Assembly (NCBI GenBank): GCA_905221605.1 | Contig: CAJNDS010000680.1 | Coordinates: forward strand, 71,204-135,203 | Direction: 5' to 3' | Length of the DNA stretch: 64,000 bases | DNA from: Symbiodinium natans | Lineage: Eukaryota; Sar; Dinophyceae; Suessiales; Symbiodiniaceae | Part shown: positions 9,513 to 21,117 of the stretch, piece by piece | How positions within the stretch are numbered: the stretch's first letter is position 1 | Layout of the letters: every line of letters starts with the position of its first letter | Translations under genes and position numbers: made by a program | Notes under the pieces: model-generated | What the model saw: only the letters and a program-made list of their open reading frames with translations | What the model was told of the DNA's origin: nothing | The model's database searches: none

Positions 9513-10027
9513 GGCCCCAACCTTTCCGGATATTCATCTTCTTGTGGGCTCCCTCGAGATTCGTAGGCTGGCACTGGGTGGGCAAATCAAAAAATATTCC
9601 AAGGGCCTACTGCCTGCCCAGTTTTGGGGCCAACTCTGCATACCCTATCCAGGTGATGGGCAGCAGTCCCCAAACTCCCGTAGGGTGTGAGGTCTGCTTT
9701 CTGAGACTCTCCAGAAGATGAAGTCCTCAAAGCACAACGGCTCTGATTTTTTGAACCCTGAACTGCCCTGAACCCTTCGTCAGCAACCCCAAACCCAAAC
9801 TCCAAACCCCAAACCCCCAACCCCCAACCCCGAACCCTCAACCCTAACCCTATACCTTAAACCCCGAACGGGTAGCGCAGGAGCAGGTTGACTCTGCCTG
9901 GCCCGCGCTGTTGTAGAACCACACGGGATGGAACCTTCCAGGTGACCATCATACTACTATCTGCTGAGGATTCCCGCCCCCCTCCTCCCCCTCAAAAAAA
10001 GAATAACGTAACAACAACTAGAATAAT

Positions 10028-10100
10028 CTATATGTATATATGTATATATATATATATATGTATATGTATACATATATATATATACATATATACATATACT
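10028..10100. repeat. TATATG/TATA microsatellite
   Basis: Alternating tatatg and tatata units over 70 bases. Confidence 0.95.
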
Positions 10101-10283
10101 TCCTTGTGAGGGCAGTTATGGGGATTAGTAGCACGTGTTTTGATAGGGGGCTCTTGAGCAAAGAGTAGCGTACAGAGCTTTTCATGTTTCGGGTTTGGGG
10201 CTCGTGGAGTTCGGAATTTCAGGGCCCCCCTCATCCCCAGATCCCGAATCCAAAGATCCCCAAAACCGGAAAGCAAGGTGCTT

Positions 10284-10356
10284 TCTGATGGCACAACCCT
10301 AAACCCTAAACCCTAAACCCTAAACCCTAAACCCTAAACCCTAAACCCTAAACCCA
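10284..10356 (-). repeat. CCCTAAA array
   Basis: Ten nearly perfect units. Confidence 0.93.
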
Positions 10357-10477
10357 TTGAACTTGGTTGCACTATGTCATTCGTTGCACTGATCTTGCAA
10401 TGTCTGAGTTGTGTTGCATGCAGCCCCGAAGCCCTTAGCCCCAAGCCCTAAGCCCTCAACCCTATTGCTACCGTACC

Positions 10478-10572
10478 TTTAAAAGCAAGGAACTGGCCGG
10501 TCCATGCGCTATTCATGAGAGTATCTAGCTGCTTTGCAAGCAATGGATCGTAATACATGACATGCGGGTTTC
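10478..10572 (-). CDS. Probable exon (unknown protein)
   Basis: The minus strand reads HVMYYDPLLAKQLDTLMNSA then WTGQFLAFK, followed by a possible GT donor. A family G-like end (gtttccgaaaatagg) abuts its upstream side, consistent with an element-derived intron. Confidence 0.45.
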
Positions 10573-10831
10573 CGAAAATAGGCGTACCTTCTTGGGGTCA
10601 TTACTAGGTTGCTTCCTTCTTCTTTCAAGGGTTTAAGGGAGTAGGACTCAGAGTTTCGTCGGTATTCCCCAGAGGCAACCCTCTCTTGCGCCGTCTGGAA
10701 CCTCCCTCCTCCTCCGCCCCCTACCCCTTGTATCCATGCTGAAGACCCCTAAACCCTAAACCCTAGCCCCTAGCCCCTAACCCCTAAACCCTAAACCCGA
10801 AACCCTAAACGCCAAACCCCAAACCCCACCC

Positions 10832-10925
10832 TCTCTTTGTGGACCATTCGGCCTCTTCAGTGCAAAGCGGCAGCTGGCGCAGTATCGCTTGCGAGACAGC
10901 TGGTCCACCCTTTGGCGCTCTCGAA
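10832..10925 (-). CDS. Possible exon (unknown protein)
   Basis: The minus strand reads RAPKGGPAVSQAILRQLPLC then TEEAEWSTKRG between heptamer tracts. Unrecognised; edges not resolved. Confidence 0.36.
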
Positions 10926-10927
10926 AG

Positions 10928-11390
10928 TTCAGGGTTTAGGGTTTCGGGTTTAGGGTGTAGGGTTTGGGGTTTAGGGTTTGGGGTTTCGGGTTTTGGGGGG
11001 GTAGGGTTAGGATTCATAGGGTTGTTAGGGTTCTTAGGGTTTATCGGTTTAGGGGAAAGAGTTGTTTCGGGATTTAAAAAGGCTTTAGTGTAATGGGTTT
11101 GTCGGGTTTATAGGATTCATAGGGTTTATAGGGTTCGCAGGGTTCATAGGGTCTTTGGGGTTTGTAGGCTTTGTAGTAGAGGGTCTGTAGGGTTTTCGTG
11201 GCTTGTAGGGTTTAAAGGGCTGGGGAGTAAAGGGTAAAAGGCTTTAGGGAACCCTACACCCTAAACCCTAAACCCTAAACCCTAAACCCTAAACCTCAAA
11301 CCCTAAACCCTAAAACCCTAAAACCCTAAAACCCTAAAACCCTAAAACCCTAAAACCCTAAACCCTAAACCCGAAACCCCAAACAAAGCC
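10928..11390. repeat. Degenerate TTTAGGG field meeting a CCCTAAA/AAAACCCT array head to head
   Basis: G-rich-strand units to about 11246, then CCCTAAA and an 8-mer aaaaccct sub-array (11300-11360). Confidence 0.87.
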
Positions 11391-11827
11391 GAGCGTCGTG
11401 TTTTGAGCTGGATCTGAGCCGACATTGATGGACTCCAACACAACCGGTACACCGATGTCCCTGGCATAAGGGGTTTAGGGTTTAGGGTTTAGGGTTGAGG
11501 GTTTAGGGTTTCGGGTTAGGGGTTCAAGGTTTGGGTTTAGGGTTTGGGGTCTACAAAATGATTCCAAATTCGCATGAGTAGGGTTGAAGTCAATCAGGGC
11601 CATCTGCTTGTTAGATCAGTAACCATACTACAAAACAGGTCACCCTTTTTGGGTGTACCCGAAACCCTAAAACCCAAACCCAAACTTGGGAGTAATTAGT
11701 GGGGAGTGTTAGGCAACCTTGGGTTACATATCCCCCTTGAACCCCTCCCTTAACAACTAAACCCTAAACCCTAATTAAACCCTAAACCCTAAATCCAAAA
11801 CCCTAAAACCTAAACTACACCTAGAAG

Positions 11828-11936
11828 TTCCTCTGCTCAGACCAGCCCACTCTGCAAAAACAAACGGCGCCGAGGCCGCACAGGAAGGCTGCCGCAATGC
11901 TGTCGATGAGTAGCATCATCGCAGCTGCCTGAGGCT
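11828..11936 (-). CDS. Possible exon with a membrane-spanning segment
   Basis: The minus strand reads AAAMMLLIDSIAAAFLCGLG followed by AVCFCRVGWS, a hydrophobic stretch long enough for one membrane span. Flanked by CCCTAAA tracts and a poly-G run. Confidence 0.4.
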
Positions 11937-11964
11937 TAAAAGGGGCGGGGGGGGGGGGGGGGGG

Positions 11965-12215
11965 GGTACCCTAACCCCTAACCCTAAACCCTAAACCCTA
12001 AACCCTAAACCCTAAACCCTAAACCCTAAACCCTACCACCACCGAAGATTCGGGGTTTAGGTTTTAGTAGGGAACTGTAGAGTTGCAGTTTTGGGATTTG
12101 GGGTTTGGGCTTTTGGGGGTTTTGCGGTTCGGGGGCCAGGGGTTTGGGGGCCTCCCTAAACCCTAAACCCTAAACCCTAAACCCTAAACCCTAAACCCTA
12201 AACCCTAAACCCGTA
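11965..12215 (-). repeat. Two CCCTAAA arrays
   Basis: Arrays at 11965-12036 and 12152-12215 separated by G/T-rich sequence. Confidence 0.9.
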
Positions 12216-12348
12216 AACTCCTAAATACCTTGAAACCCTAAATCCTTCGAGGGCTTCAGGGCTGGGGGGGCTAAGGGCCTTCGAGTAACAGCTTTGCTCA
12301 ACAAAAAACCTAAACCCGAACCCTAACCCGAAACTTTACCCTAAACCC

Positions 12349-12635
12349 TAAACCCGCAAGCGGATACCTGTACGAGGCTGCCCCCGAGCTGCTGCAAAGG
12401 CATTGCCGGCAAAAGACTTCAAGCCGACGCGTGGGGATGCCCCAAGTGCAAGGGTGGCCATTGTCTCGGCCCAGGAGTAACCTACTGGTAGGTATAACAA
12501 AGGGTGCCTTTTTTTTGTTTTAAAGGGGCGTATAAGGGACACCAAACCCTAAAACAAGGGGAATAAGGGCCTGCTCTGGGTCCTGGTTGTTGCCAAAAGG
12601 GGCCATAGTTCGGCGGACTGTCCAGCTAAGGGTTT
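12349..12635 (-). CDS. Two exons of an unrecognised protein across a family A element
   Basis: Upstream exon from about 12635 to 12591 (GQSAELWPLLA) joins in frame to 12464-12349 (TMATLALGASPRVGLKSFAG and on). The 126-nt intron 12465-12590 has ACAA on both sides, so its first two bases would be AC rather than GT, GC or GA. The family is not recognised. The non-canonical donor lowers confidence. Confidence 0.45.
12465..12590 (-). mobile_element. Family A element flanked by ACAA
   Basis: Exact ACAA on both sides with diverged family A ends (CCAGGACCCAGAG and CCTGGGCCGAG). If spliced by the same rule the donor is AC. The two flanks are in phase. Confidence 0.5.
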
Positions 12636-12659
12636 AGTCTTAAGCAGCCTTCTTCTGAC

Positions 12660-12970
12660 CAGGTGCCTTAACCGAACCCATAAACCCTGAAGCCTTAAAC
12701 CCTCTGCACCCTTAAGCCTTATAGACCTTAAATAACCCTAAACCTTACAAACCCGAAACCCCAAAGCCTCTGCTGCGGCTCTGTTCAAGCAGCCTTCTAC
12801 TGACCAGGTGCTTAAACCCTAAACCCGAAACCCTATAGAACCTAACCCTAAACCCGAAACCCCTAAACCCCTAAACCCTGAACCCTGAACCCTAAACCCT
12901 AAACCCTAAACCCTAAACCCTAAACCCTAAACCCTAAACCCTAAACCCTAAACCCTAAATCGAAACCCTT
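12660..12970 (-). repeat. CCCTAAA field, degenerate then regular
   Basis: Irregular units to 12880 and then about 11 perfect ones. No gene is seen in this stretch. Confidence 0.9.
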
Positions 12971-13002
12971 TGCTGGGACTCTGGGAGCCCACACACATCA
13001 GC

Positions 13003-13072
13003 AGACCGGACTCCCCCTCAAACGCCAGCCGAGCCGTGGTCGCTGTGGATGGCAAGGTCACCTGTCGGGCTC
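13003..13072 (-). CDS. Possible short exon
   Basis: The minus strand reads ARQVTLPSTATTARLAFEG between a long CCCTAAA tract (12800-12970) and a TTTAGGG tract (13085). The family is unknown. Confidence 0.33.
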
Positions 13073-13309
13073 TAAGGGAAGGGTTCAAGGTTTAGGGTTT
13101 AGGGTTTAGGGTTTAGGGTTTCAGGTTTAGGGTTTAGGGTCTAGGGTTTAGGGTTTCGTGTGCAGGGTTTAGGCGCCGGAAAGGGGTGGGAGGGTTTGGG
13201 GTGTGTGGTCTGGCGGGGGTGGGGGGGTTGTGGGTTTGGGGTTTGGGGTTTGGGCTTTGGGGTTCGGGGTTCGGGGTTGGGCTTGAGGTTTGGGGGTTAG
13301 GGGGTTAGA

Positions 13310-13590
13310 GAGAGCTGAGGAAGGTACTAGGAGTTGGGCTTGGCGCTTGTAGGCTATCCGGTGATATGGCCCACTTCGGTAGAAGTAGTTGGGGTAAGCA
13401 GTTAGTACCTTTTTTTTCTGCGGTAGGACGAATGTTCGACTCTGCGAAACCCTTAGCATAGCTGCTAGCTGCCCCACCCGCCTTGCTACATGCTGGACTG
13501 GACACTCGATGCATGCCTTGCTCAAACCTCCGCCGAAACACTTCTCTTGTCGCGCCTCCTCGACTTCGTAGGAGTCCAGCCGCAAGAACC
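13310..13590 (-). CDS. Possible exon(s), unknown protein
   Basis: The minus-strand frame RLDSYEVEEARQEKCFGGGL then SKACIECPVQHVARRVGQLA shows coding-like composition and four Cys. A second frame is open over the same stretch, so the reading is not certain. Confidence 0.35.
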
Positions 13591-13799
13591 TGACCGAAAA
13601 CCCGAAAGCTGCCAGCCGAAATAAACCCTAAACCCTAAGCCTGCAGAGCCCCCTCAGACACAGCCCTAGGCGCGCCGCCCGTGCTCATATGACAGACGAC
13701 CTCAAGCTAAAAATGCCCCCGAAAGATTGCAAGTGTAGAAGCCGCCCCCCAAAATCCGAGCCCTGGAGCTCTGAACGGTCTAGAAATTTAGGCTTAGGG

Positions 13800-13905
13800 C
13801 TTGGGGCCGTTTAGGGTTAAGGGTTTAGGTTTAGGGTTTAAGGTTTAGGGTTTAGGGTTTAGGGTTTAGGGATTAGGGTTTAGGGTTTAGGGTTTAGGTT
13901 TCAGG
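13800..13905 (+). repeat. TTTAGGG array
   Basis: About 14 units with minor changes. Confidence 0.88.
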
Positions 13906-14040
13906 CTTCGTGCCCCTGCGCCTCAGTTCTTTGGGAGCTAGGCTTTCCATTCGTGACGCAGCGGGGCAACCTCAAACCTTTCTGCCTGCAACCCTCAACT
14001 GACGGCTCAAGTCTTGGAAGGAGTCAGGGAGAGAGAAGAT

Positions 14041-14253
14041 GTACATAAATGTATGTATATATATATATATATATCATCCGATTATACGTGTATATGTATA
14101 TGTATAATGTATAATGTATAATGTATAATGTATAATGTATAATGTATAATGTATACTGTATAATGTATAATGTATAATTTATAATGAATTACGTGCTACG
14201 TATTACGTATTACGTATTTCGTATTCGGTATTATGTATTATGTGTATGTATGT

Positions 14254-14290
<37 letters not shown>
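14041..14290. repeat. AT-rich microsatellite block: (TA)n, (TATAATG)n, TACGTAT and (GA)n
   Basis: A run of atatat (14045-14075), about ten copies of the heptamer tataatg (14100-14180), then tacgtatt variants, then gagaga to 14288. Confidence 0.92.
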
Positions 14291-15121
14291 GAGTCATTTT
14301 TCAAAATGGTGGCCCCTTGTTGGGGTACCCTAAAATAGTAGGGGCCGCCTTGTAACAGAAGCCCCAAAAAGGATCCTAATTGAGAGAATAACCCCCCCCC
14401 CCCCCCCCCCATTTCGTTTCGTAGCTGTAGACCCTATAAGGAGGGGCCCCCCCCTAGTTATAAGCAGAGTTATAAGGACCCTAAATTGGGTTATCAGGAT
14501 CCTATATTAGGCTCTAAGCCCCATAACTACACTTTAGTCTAGTAGGGGGGGGCCTCTCCTTGTAGACACTAAACCCTAATTGATGTCTTATATAAGTCAT
14601 GAGGTCGAATCGTTGAAAAGCCCGCTTGACAGGGTCAACTGAGAGCTTAGGGTTCATTTTTCCCGAATACGGTTTAGGGTTTAGGGTTTAGGGTTTAGGT
14701 TTAGGGTTTAGGGTTTAGGGGTTTTAGGGTTAGGAGTTAGGAGTTAGGGTTTAGGGATTAGTTCCATTCAGGTCTTCAAGAGAGAGACTTTTTGGTGTAT
14801 GGGGCCTGCTTTCAGGTGTCACTGTGTAAAGTTGGGCTTCTTGTACGGACCAAGGCCCGCTGTAACTATGACTCAGTATTATGCCCTTCCTTAACCCACA
14901 GTCCTGCAATATACTTATATCTGCTCAAAAAGATTTTTTAGTACACAAGCATACACCATGATCTACTAGAACTGCCTGTAAATGCTACAACATAGCTCGA
15001 ATGTGTGGTTTGGGGGTCCGGGTTAGGGGCTGGGGTTCCCTTCGTAGTCGGGGACCTTTCCCCGACCCGAAGAAGGGTTTAGGGTTTACGGCTTAGGGTT
15101 TAGGGCTCGCCGAACTCCAGG

Positions 15122-15200
15122 TCAAACCGGTATGTCAAAGTGCACGGCGGCAAAGTGAAGTCGGTAGTACTGACAGCAACCATGTACGAGGTGTTCACCT
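15122..15200 (-). CDS. Possible exon (unknown protein)
   Basis: The minus strand reads VSTTDFTLPPCTLTYRFDLE then FGEP before a heptamer tract. It may belong with the next island at 15820-15898, which has similar beta-strand-like composition. Confidence 0.3.
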
Positions 15201-15520
15201 CTTGGCCGATAGGGCGACCAGCCGGCGCTGCGGGTTCTGTACCCTCGCCGCTTCTTCAACAGCCACTCGCGCGGGCCTCTTTCCTGTCGTGGTTCGACTT
15301 TTCTTTTGGGCGCACGAGACGCACAGATGTCCCTTTCCCTTCACTTCTCTGTTACAGAGGAAGGCAGCTGGGAAGCCGCTGGGAAGCTCTGGCAAGTCTT
15401 GACTGCAACTTCGGCCATGCTTTCGTGACGAAGCAGGAGACGACGAGCCGCACAAATAAGAAGTGGGTTTGGGGGGTCTTAAGGCAAACTCGAGGCTTGA
15501 GGGGTCTTGGGTTTAGGTGT

Positions 15521-15808
15521 CCCCCTAGACCCTAGACCCTAGACCCTAAACCCCCTAAACCCCCTAAACCCCCTAAACCCACCAAACCCCCTAAACCCCC
15601 TAAACCCCCTAAACCCCCTAAACCCCCTAAACCCCCTAAACCCCCTAAACCCCCTAAACCCCCTAAACCCCCTAAACCCCCTAACCCCCTAAACCCCCTA
15701 AACCCCCTAAACCCCCTAAACCCCCTAAACCCCCTAAACCCCCTAAACCCCCTAAACTCCCTAAACCCCCTAAACCCCTAAACCCTAAACCCTAAACCCT
15801 AAACCCTG
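15521..15808 (-). repeat. Homogenised 9-mer telomere-variant array (CCCCCTAAA)
   Basis: About 27 units of cccctaaac spacing with five C instead of three, bordered by ordinary CCCTAAA units at 15780-15808. Confidence 0.95.
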
Positions 15809-15819
15809 GTCCAGGAAGT

Positions 15820-15898
15820 GCAAACCCAAGTGCATCCCCAGCGGCCTCACGTTGGCTCCGGGGCTGCGCAGCTCGAAGTCTGCAGTAGTGGTCACCTA
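15820..15898 (-). CDS. Possible exon (unknown protein)
   Basis: The minus strand reads VTTTADFELRSPGANVRPLG then MHLGLHFLD between the 9-mer array (15521-15808) and a TTTAGGG tract (15903). The family is unknown. Confidence 0.38.
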
Positions 15899-16961
15899 CT
15901 CCGGGTTTAGGGTTTAGGGCTTAGGGTTTAGGGCTTTTGGCTCGGGTATAGGGTTTAGGGTATAGGGTATAGGGTTTCGGGTTTAGGGTTTAAGGTTTAG
16001 GGTTTAGGGGGCCAGCCTGAACCTAGGATTGAACAGGGTGCCCCTCTAGGGCTTGGGGTTTAGGGTTTGGGTTTGAGGGTATGAAGCCCCATGAACCAAG
16101 GGAGAAGGACTCTAGCCAGCGGAGCTGGGTTCAGGGCTTCGGGTTGTAAGTGTGGCCCCTTCATTTGGGTCCCTAGTTACATAGCCCTTATATACACCAT
16201 TCCTCGCCCTCATATACGCTATCTAGAATGAGGGCCCGTACTTCGGATCCCTATAAACAAGGTTCGGGGAAGAGACTATGGGCCCATAGTTGCAACCTTA
16301 GAGTTTAGGGCTTAGGGGGTTTAGGGTTTGGTTTAGGGTTTGGGTTTAGGGCTTGGCGTGTTGAGGTTTCAAAGGTCAGGGTTTAGGGTTTGGTGTTGGG
16401 GTTTAGGGTTGAGGGCTTGGTGTAGTGCAGGGGCTTTGCGGGCTCAGAGGTACCCCGAGAAAGGGCAAAAGTTACCTTCCTCAGCACCTACTTGCTGCAT
16501 TGGCCGTGCCGAGCCCTAAACCCTAAACCCTAAACCGTAAACCCTATACCCAAAAGGACCATATCAGCAAACTGCAGAAAACTCTTACTCTGTCCGCAGT
16601 TCTGTGAATCTGGCTGCAGGTCTATGTCTTCAGGTTAAAGTTCAGGGCAGTGTCGGAAGTTTCGGGTTAGGGATTAGGGTAACCTAGGGCGTTTCGGGCA
16701 TTTCGGGTGTTTCGGGGTCATAAGATTCTCTTGTTCTGAAAATCTCACGCACAAACTTCCTCACACCAGAGCTGTCCATACTCCTTTTGGGTGCCTAGGT
16801 TCGATAGCCTTAGTTGTCCAGTAACCTGAGGGAATTAACGGTCAACGTTTGGGATTTTATGGGGGTTCGGACACCCCCGGGATTACGGGCTACCTACTGT
16901 CTACACGAACCCTAAACCCTAAACCCTAAACCCTAAACCCTAAGTAGAATGTGCAAACAGA

Positions 16962-17190
16962 GGGGGTTCCAGAGAGGAGCCCCAACCTCGCCCAGTCGCA
17001 TCATCAGGCTCACCCTTACCCTGCCACCCTAAACCCTAAACCCTAAACGTCCAGCAGGGCTCTTCACCGACTGAGCCACGGATGAAAAAACGCCGAAGTC
17101 GCGGAGTCGCGGAGCATCTCGTCCCTCAGATTGCCAGGAGTTTCGTAGTAGGCAGCATTGTCTGCTGTGCACTCACACTGCCTGCAAAAC
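16962..17190 (-). CDS. Two probable exons of an unknown protein
   Basis: The minus strand at 17062-17190 reads CRQCECTADNAAYYETPGNL then RDEMLRDSATSAFFHPWLSR. After a short CCCTAAA tract, 16962-17025 reads VSLMMRLGEVGAPLWNPL. Both look coding, and the tract between them (17025-17050) would be an intron of only about 40-60 nt. The junction is not proven. Confidence 0.45.
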
Positions 17191-17344
17191 CCAATTCCAC
17201 CCCAAGTACCGACGCCCGAAAGCCCAAAAAAAAAGTGCCCCAGCCAAAGCCCCAAGCCCAAAAATCAACCCCGCAAAGCCTGAGCCATACACCCCTAAAC
17301 CCTAAACCTTATAAACCCTAAACCCTCAACCCTAAGCCCGACAC

Positions 17345-17450
17345 GAGGACCCATGCCTTGATCGATCCCGAGCAGTTCTGCATCAGCTGGATTGTGCCGT
17401 TTGGGAGAATCTCCTGTGCGGAGCTGGGGTCCTGGGCTGCAGTCTCCGGG
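17345..17450 (-). CDS. Probable exon (unknown protein)
   Basis: The minus strand reads ETAAQDPSSAQEILPNGTIQ then LMQNCSGSIKAWVLV between two heptamer tracts, with no stop. It is probably part of the same gene as 16962-17190, because all exons here lie on the minus strand. Confidence 0.42.
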
Positions 17451-17918
17451 CTTTCGCTAGGGTTTAGGGTTTAGGGTTTAGGGTTTAGGGTTTAGGGTTT
17501 AGGGTTTAGGGTTTAGGTTGGGGGGGGGGGGGCTTGGGTTTCGGTATAGGGTTTCTGGGTTTAGGGTTTAGGGGGTGGTTTTGGTTTTTTTTTATGGTTC
17601 AGGTTTTGGGGTTTAATTTCCGAACCTTAGGTCAGCGAAATCTACCCCGTGCTTATTCCAACAGCAGATGGTCCCTGAAAAAACCGGAATTCGATCACCT
17701 GTATGGACCCTGTGAACCCCTTTCTAGGTTCACTTCGATCGCTGCTGCACACAGATGGGAGTGGGTATAGGGTTTAGGGTTTAGGGTTTAGGGTTTAGGG
17801 TTTCGGGTTTAGGGTTCCCTTCGAAACTTCTGCCCCTGCTGCGTCAGTGTCGGCAGCACCATGCTGTCGATTGCGGACTCTCCCGTAGGGCTCCGCTGGG
17901 ATGCCATCGAATCCCACT

Positions 17919-18052
17919 TGGAGGTTCGTGGTACCTACTAATATCTGTATTTATAATCCACTTATAAGCCCCCTAATTACCCTAGTATGGTTCTAATTGG
18001 GTTGTAAGTGCAGCTACTATTTAAGGTTGGGAAGTACCATGAACCTCCAAGC
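17919..18052. mobile_element. Family C foldback element
   Basis: Termini ACTTGGAGGTTCGTGG and CCATGAACCTCCAAG match the copies at 1319 and 34439. Confidence 0.8.
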
Positions 18053-18782
18053 AAGGATACAATGTCGCGCGACGTCCGTCGGGGTCGCAGCGGCAACAAG
18101 CCTCAACCTTAAAGCCTATAGACCCAAAACCCTCAACCCAAACTCTAGACCCTAAACCCCCAATTCCAAACCATGCCGTAAGAACCTAAAACCTACTAGG
18201 CTCTTACTATCAAGCCCTTTGTACCTACCAAAGAAACAGGCTTTGGGGTTCTTAGAGAAAAATCCTTGACCCAAAAGCTCCCCCTGACTGTGTGACCGCG
18301 CGGTGGGAATGGTCGGGAGGTCGTGGCAGAAGTCTGTGGGCTGGAAGCTGTCCTCAGTTTGGTTTAGGGGTTAGGGCCTGTTAGGGTTTAGGGTTTAGAG
18401 TTTAGGGTTGAGGCCTAAGCATTGAGCTAAGGTGGCGCTTGGCCCATGTGTCTTTCAACTTACGAGACTCCTGATGAAGGGTCTCCGGCATAGGATGGCA
18501 ACATGGAGTTCTTGGGGTTCTCCCCTAAACCCTAAACCCTAAACCCTAAACCCAAAACCCTAAACCCTAAACCCTAAACCCTAAACCCATGGCTCAAGGT
18601 ACGGACGGTACTTAAGCACGATTAAGGCTACTTAGCTGCGGGGGTCTAAGTAAAGGTTTTAGGGTTCAGAGTTCAGGGTTACGGCTTTAGGGTTCTATGT
18701 ATGAGGCGGCTCTGGGCCAGGGGTTTAGGGCTTAGCATGTAGGATTGTTGAGGCCAAAGCAACCCTAAGAAATAACCTGCGG

Positions 18783-18966
18783 CGTGCTCCCCGTAGAAGG
18801 GAAAGCCCAATTTGCTGTCACCCACCTCCCCAGAATTGATGGGTTTGCGGTTTTTGAATTCTCGAATTTCGCGCATCATCCACAGAGCAGAGAAATTGCT
18901 CTCGGGATCAGGGACCCATTGGTACAGAGAAGAACCTGTCAGCCTATCGTTCAAGGTCGACACCTT
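18783..18966 (-). CDS. Probable exon (unknown protein)
   Basis: After CTCAAG the minus strand reads VSTLNDRLTGSSLYQWVPDP, ESNFSALWMMREIREFKNRK, PINSGEVGDSKLGFPFYGEH and AAG, then a possible GT donor. This is one of the longest clean exons in the window. The family is not recognised. Confidence 0.52.
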
Positions 18967-19605
18967 GAGGGAGCGCTTGTCTCGTTGGGTTCAGGGTTTA
19001 GGGTTCAGGGTTCAGGGTTTGGGTTTGGGGTTTAGGGTTTAGGGTTTAGAGTTTCGGGTTTAGGGTTTAGGGTTTAGGGCGTCTCAACCTTAACCTTGAA
19101 AAACGGCCATGTGTGCAAGCTGCAACTGTGCCACACTCTTTGCATACAGCTGCGGGAGACCTAGCTACGACACTCGATGCAACTTACTTAACCTGGGAGA
19201 CTATTTACCTACAGTTTAGTAGTAACTACCCTTAATTATAAAATCAACCCTTGAATAAGAAATATATTTCAGGGTCTCGTTCAAACCTAACTTTCGTATA
19301 ATTATTTGGGGTTAAAAGGTAGATTTCTCATTAGAAGCCGCAGCCGTTTGGCCTTTCAGGGTTTTGAGCATCTAGCAAGCGATGCCTGAGCCAAAACCCT
19401 AGACCCTGTAAACCCCCCAAACCCTCTAGACCCCCTAAACCCCCTGGCCCTTAAGCCTTCAACTTCAACCCTTAGCAACCTGGAGCTCTAAGCCCCTAAA
19501 CCTGAAACTCCTGAACCTTAAGCCTGAAAACCCTTAAAACCCTTAAACCCCCTAAACCCCAAACCCTAAACTCCCAAAATCTACACCCCATTCCGAGCCC
19601 CTGGC

Positions 19606-19680
19606 TCCAACAATGCCAGCGCCGCGTGGGCACCTGCCTTTCGTCTCCCCGAGCACACAGCTGCACCTGGGCTGCGAGTA
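19606..19680 (-). CDS. Possible short exon
   Basis: The minus strand reads LAAQVQLCARGDERQVPTRR then WHCWS. Short, unknown and edges unresolved. Confidence 0.28.
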
Positions 19681-19985
19681 TCCTTGGGTTTTAGGGTTTA
19701 TGGTTCAAGGTTACGGTTTAGGGTTTGGGGTTTGGGGGGAAAACGGTTTCAGGCGCGCCAAACGGACGCGCGCTTTGTGAGCGCGCAATAGTCTGCACAC
19801 CTATCCACCCCCAGACTGCCACTTATGCCTCTCATGGAGCTAAGGCCTTCTTCTATTTTCACAAAGCAACATCTACACTTGATGCAAGCTGAATATGAAA
19901 CTATTCACTGAAGCCGTCTATGAGTCGTGTCACATGGAGCACTTGGGCCGCTTTGTCACACGTAAGGCAGTCGGCCACCTAGCAC

Positions 19986-20132
19986 ACCCCTAAACCCTAA
20001 ACCCTAAACCCTAAACCCTAAACCCTGAACCCTGAACCCTGAACCCTGAACCCTGAACCCTGAACCCTGAACCCTGAACCCTGAACCCTAAACCCTAAAC
20101 CCTAAACCCTAAACCCTAAACCCTAAACCCTT
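19986..20132 (-). repeat. CCCTAAA array with homogenised CCCTGAA core
   Basis: Ordinary units flank about ten consecutive ccctgaa units at 20023-20090. Confidence 0.94.
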
Positions 20133-21047
20133 GGGTCGCAGCACTTGGGATGCCCACTTCTAAGCCCACATTCACTTGGTCACTTGGGGCTTCCCAGGCC
20201 ATGGGTTGTGGGTCGCACTTGCAGGGAGTGCTTGGGCCCTTGCAGGGAAGACGGGTGCACGGGGTCACTTCGCACCAGGGGCATCCCAGAGATTTGTTGG
20301 GCCTTTCGAGGGGAGCCCTGCCTCCAGGGGGGCCCAGAGTGCTTTCAGGGGGCCTGCAAGGCAGGCCATAAAAGTGCAGTAGGCCAGTTTGAGCTTGGAG
20401 GCCGGCTCGGTGGCAGGGTCTGACTGAGCGCGACCCTGCCCCAAACACAAGGGAGTGGGTGGCGGGTTTGTTTAGGGCTTAGGAGCCAGGATCTGTTTGG
20501 ACCCATCCTGGGGGGGTGTGCCTTAAACCCCAACAACATCTTCAGCTTTAGAGTACCGAAACATGAGTTCCTTGTGTATGAACCCTCAAACCCCTTAAAG
20601 CCAAAACCCGAGGAGGTAGGGTACTGGTAGCGCGTCCTAGATTCACCCTCTTGTAAACCTTGTATAAACCCTACATAAAGTTTAGGACTTGAGGGGCTTA
20701 GGTGTTCTAGAGGTGTAGGGTTCTAGGATTCTAGGGTTAGTCTAGGGTTCAAGGTTTGGGGTTTACGGCTCTCTGAGCCCTTGAAAAAGACTACCCTGGC
20801 AGAAAAAAAGGCTAAGCTTTGGGATTTCAGGGGATGTGCACCCAAAACAGCTCAAAGTTACGTCAAAATAGCCCCACACTGCCCTTGAGCCCTACACCCC
20901 TAGACTCTAAAGTAAGACAAGCCTAAAGCCTAAACCCTAGACCCAGCGGGTTTAGGGCTTCGGGATAAGCTTTACACACGCTACACACCCTCGGCCCCAA
21001 ACCCTAAACCCTAAACCCTAAACCCTAAGAAGTACATTTGGGCTCCC

Positions 21048-21108
21048 CGGCTCCGCATGCTTTTGAGACATCTGCAGCTCGGACATGAAGATCCTGGCCT
21101 GGAGACTC
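21048..21108 (-). CDS. Possible short exon
   Basis: The minus strand reads ARIFMSELQMSQKHAEPGS between a CCCTAAA tract and a TTTAGGG tract. Unknown. Confidence 0.3.
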
Positions 21109-21117
21109 TATAAAGGG

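Noticed and set aside
10028-10100. AT-rich stretch as an origin or promoter
   Set aside because: It is a simple TATATG microsatellite with no supporting context.
18585-18605. Possible relic of the dinoflagellate spliced leader (ggctcaag)
   Set aside because: Only eight bases match, and the same 8-mer occurs elsewhere in the window at about the frequency expected by chance. The rest of the leader is absent.
20145-20450. Frames open on several strands in a G/C-rich block
   Set aside because: At least five overlapping frames are open and none shows a recognisable motif, so I could not decide whether any is coding.
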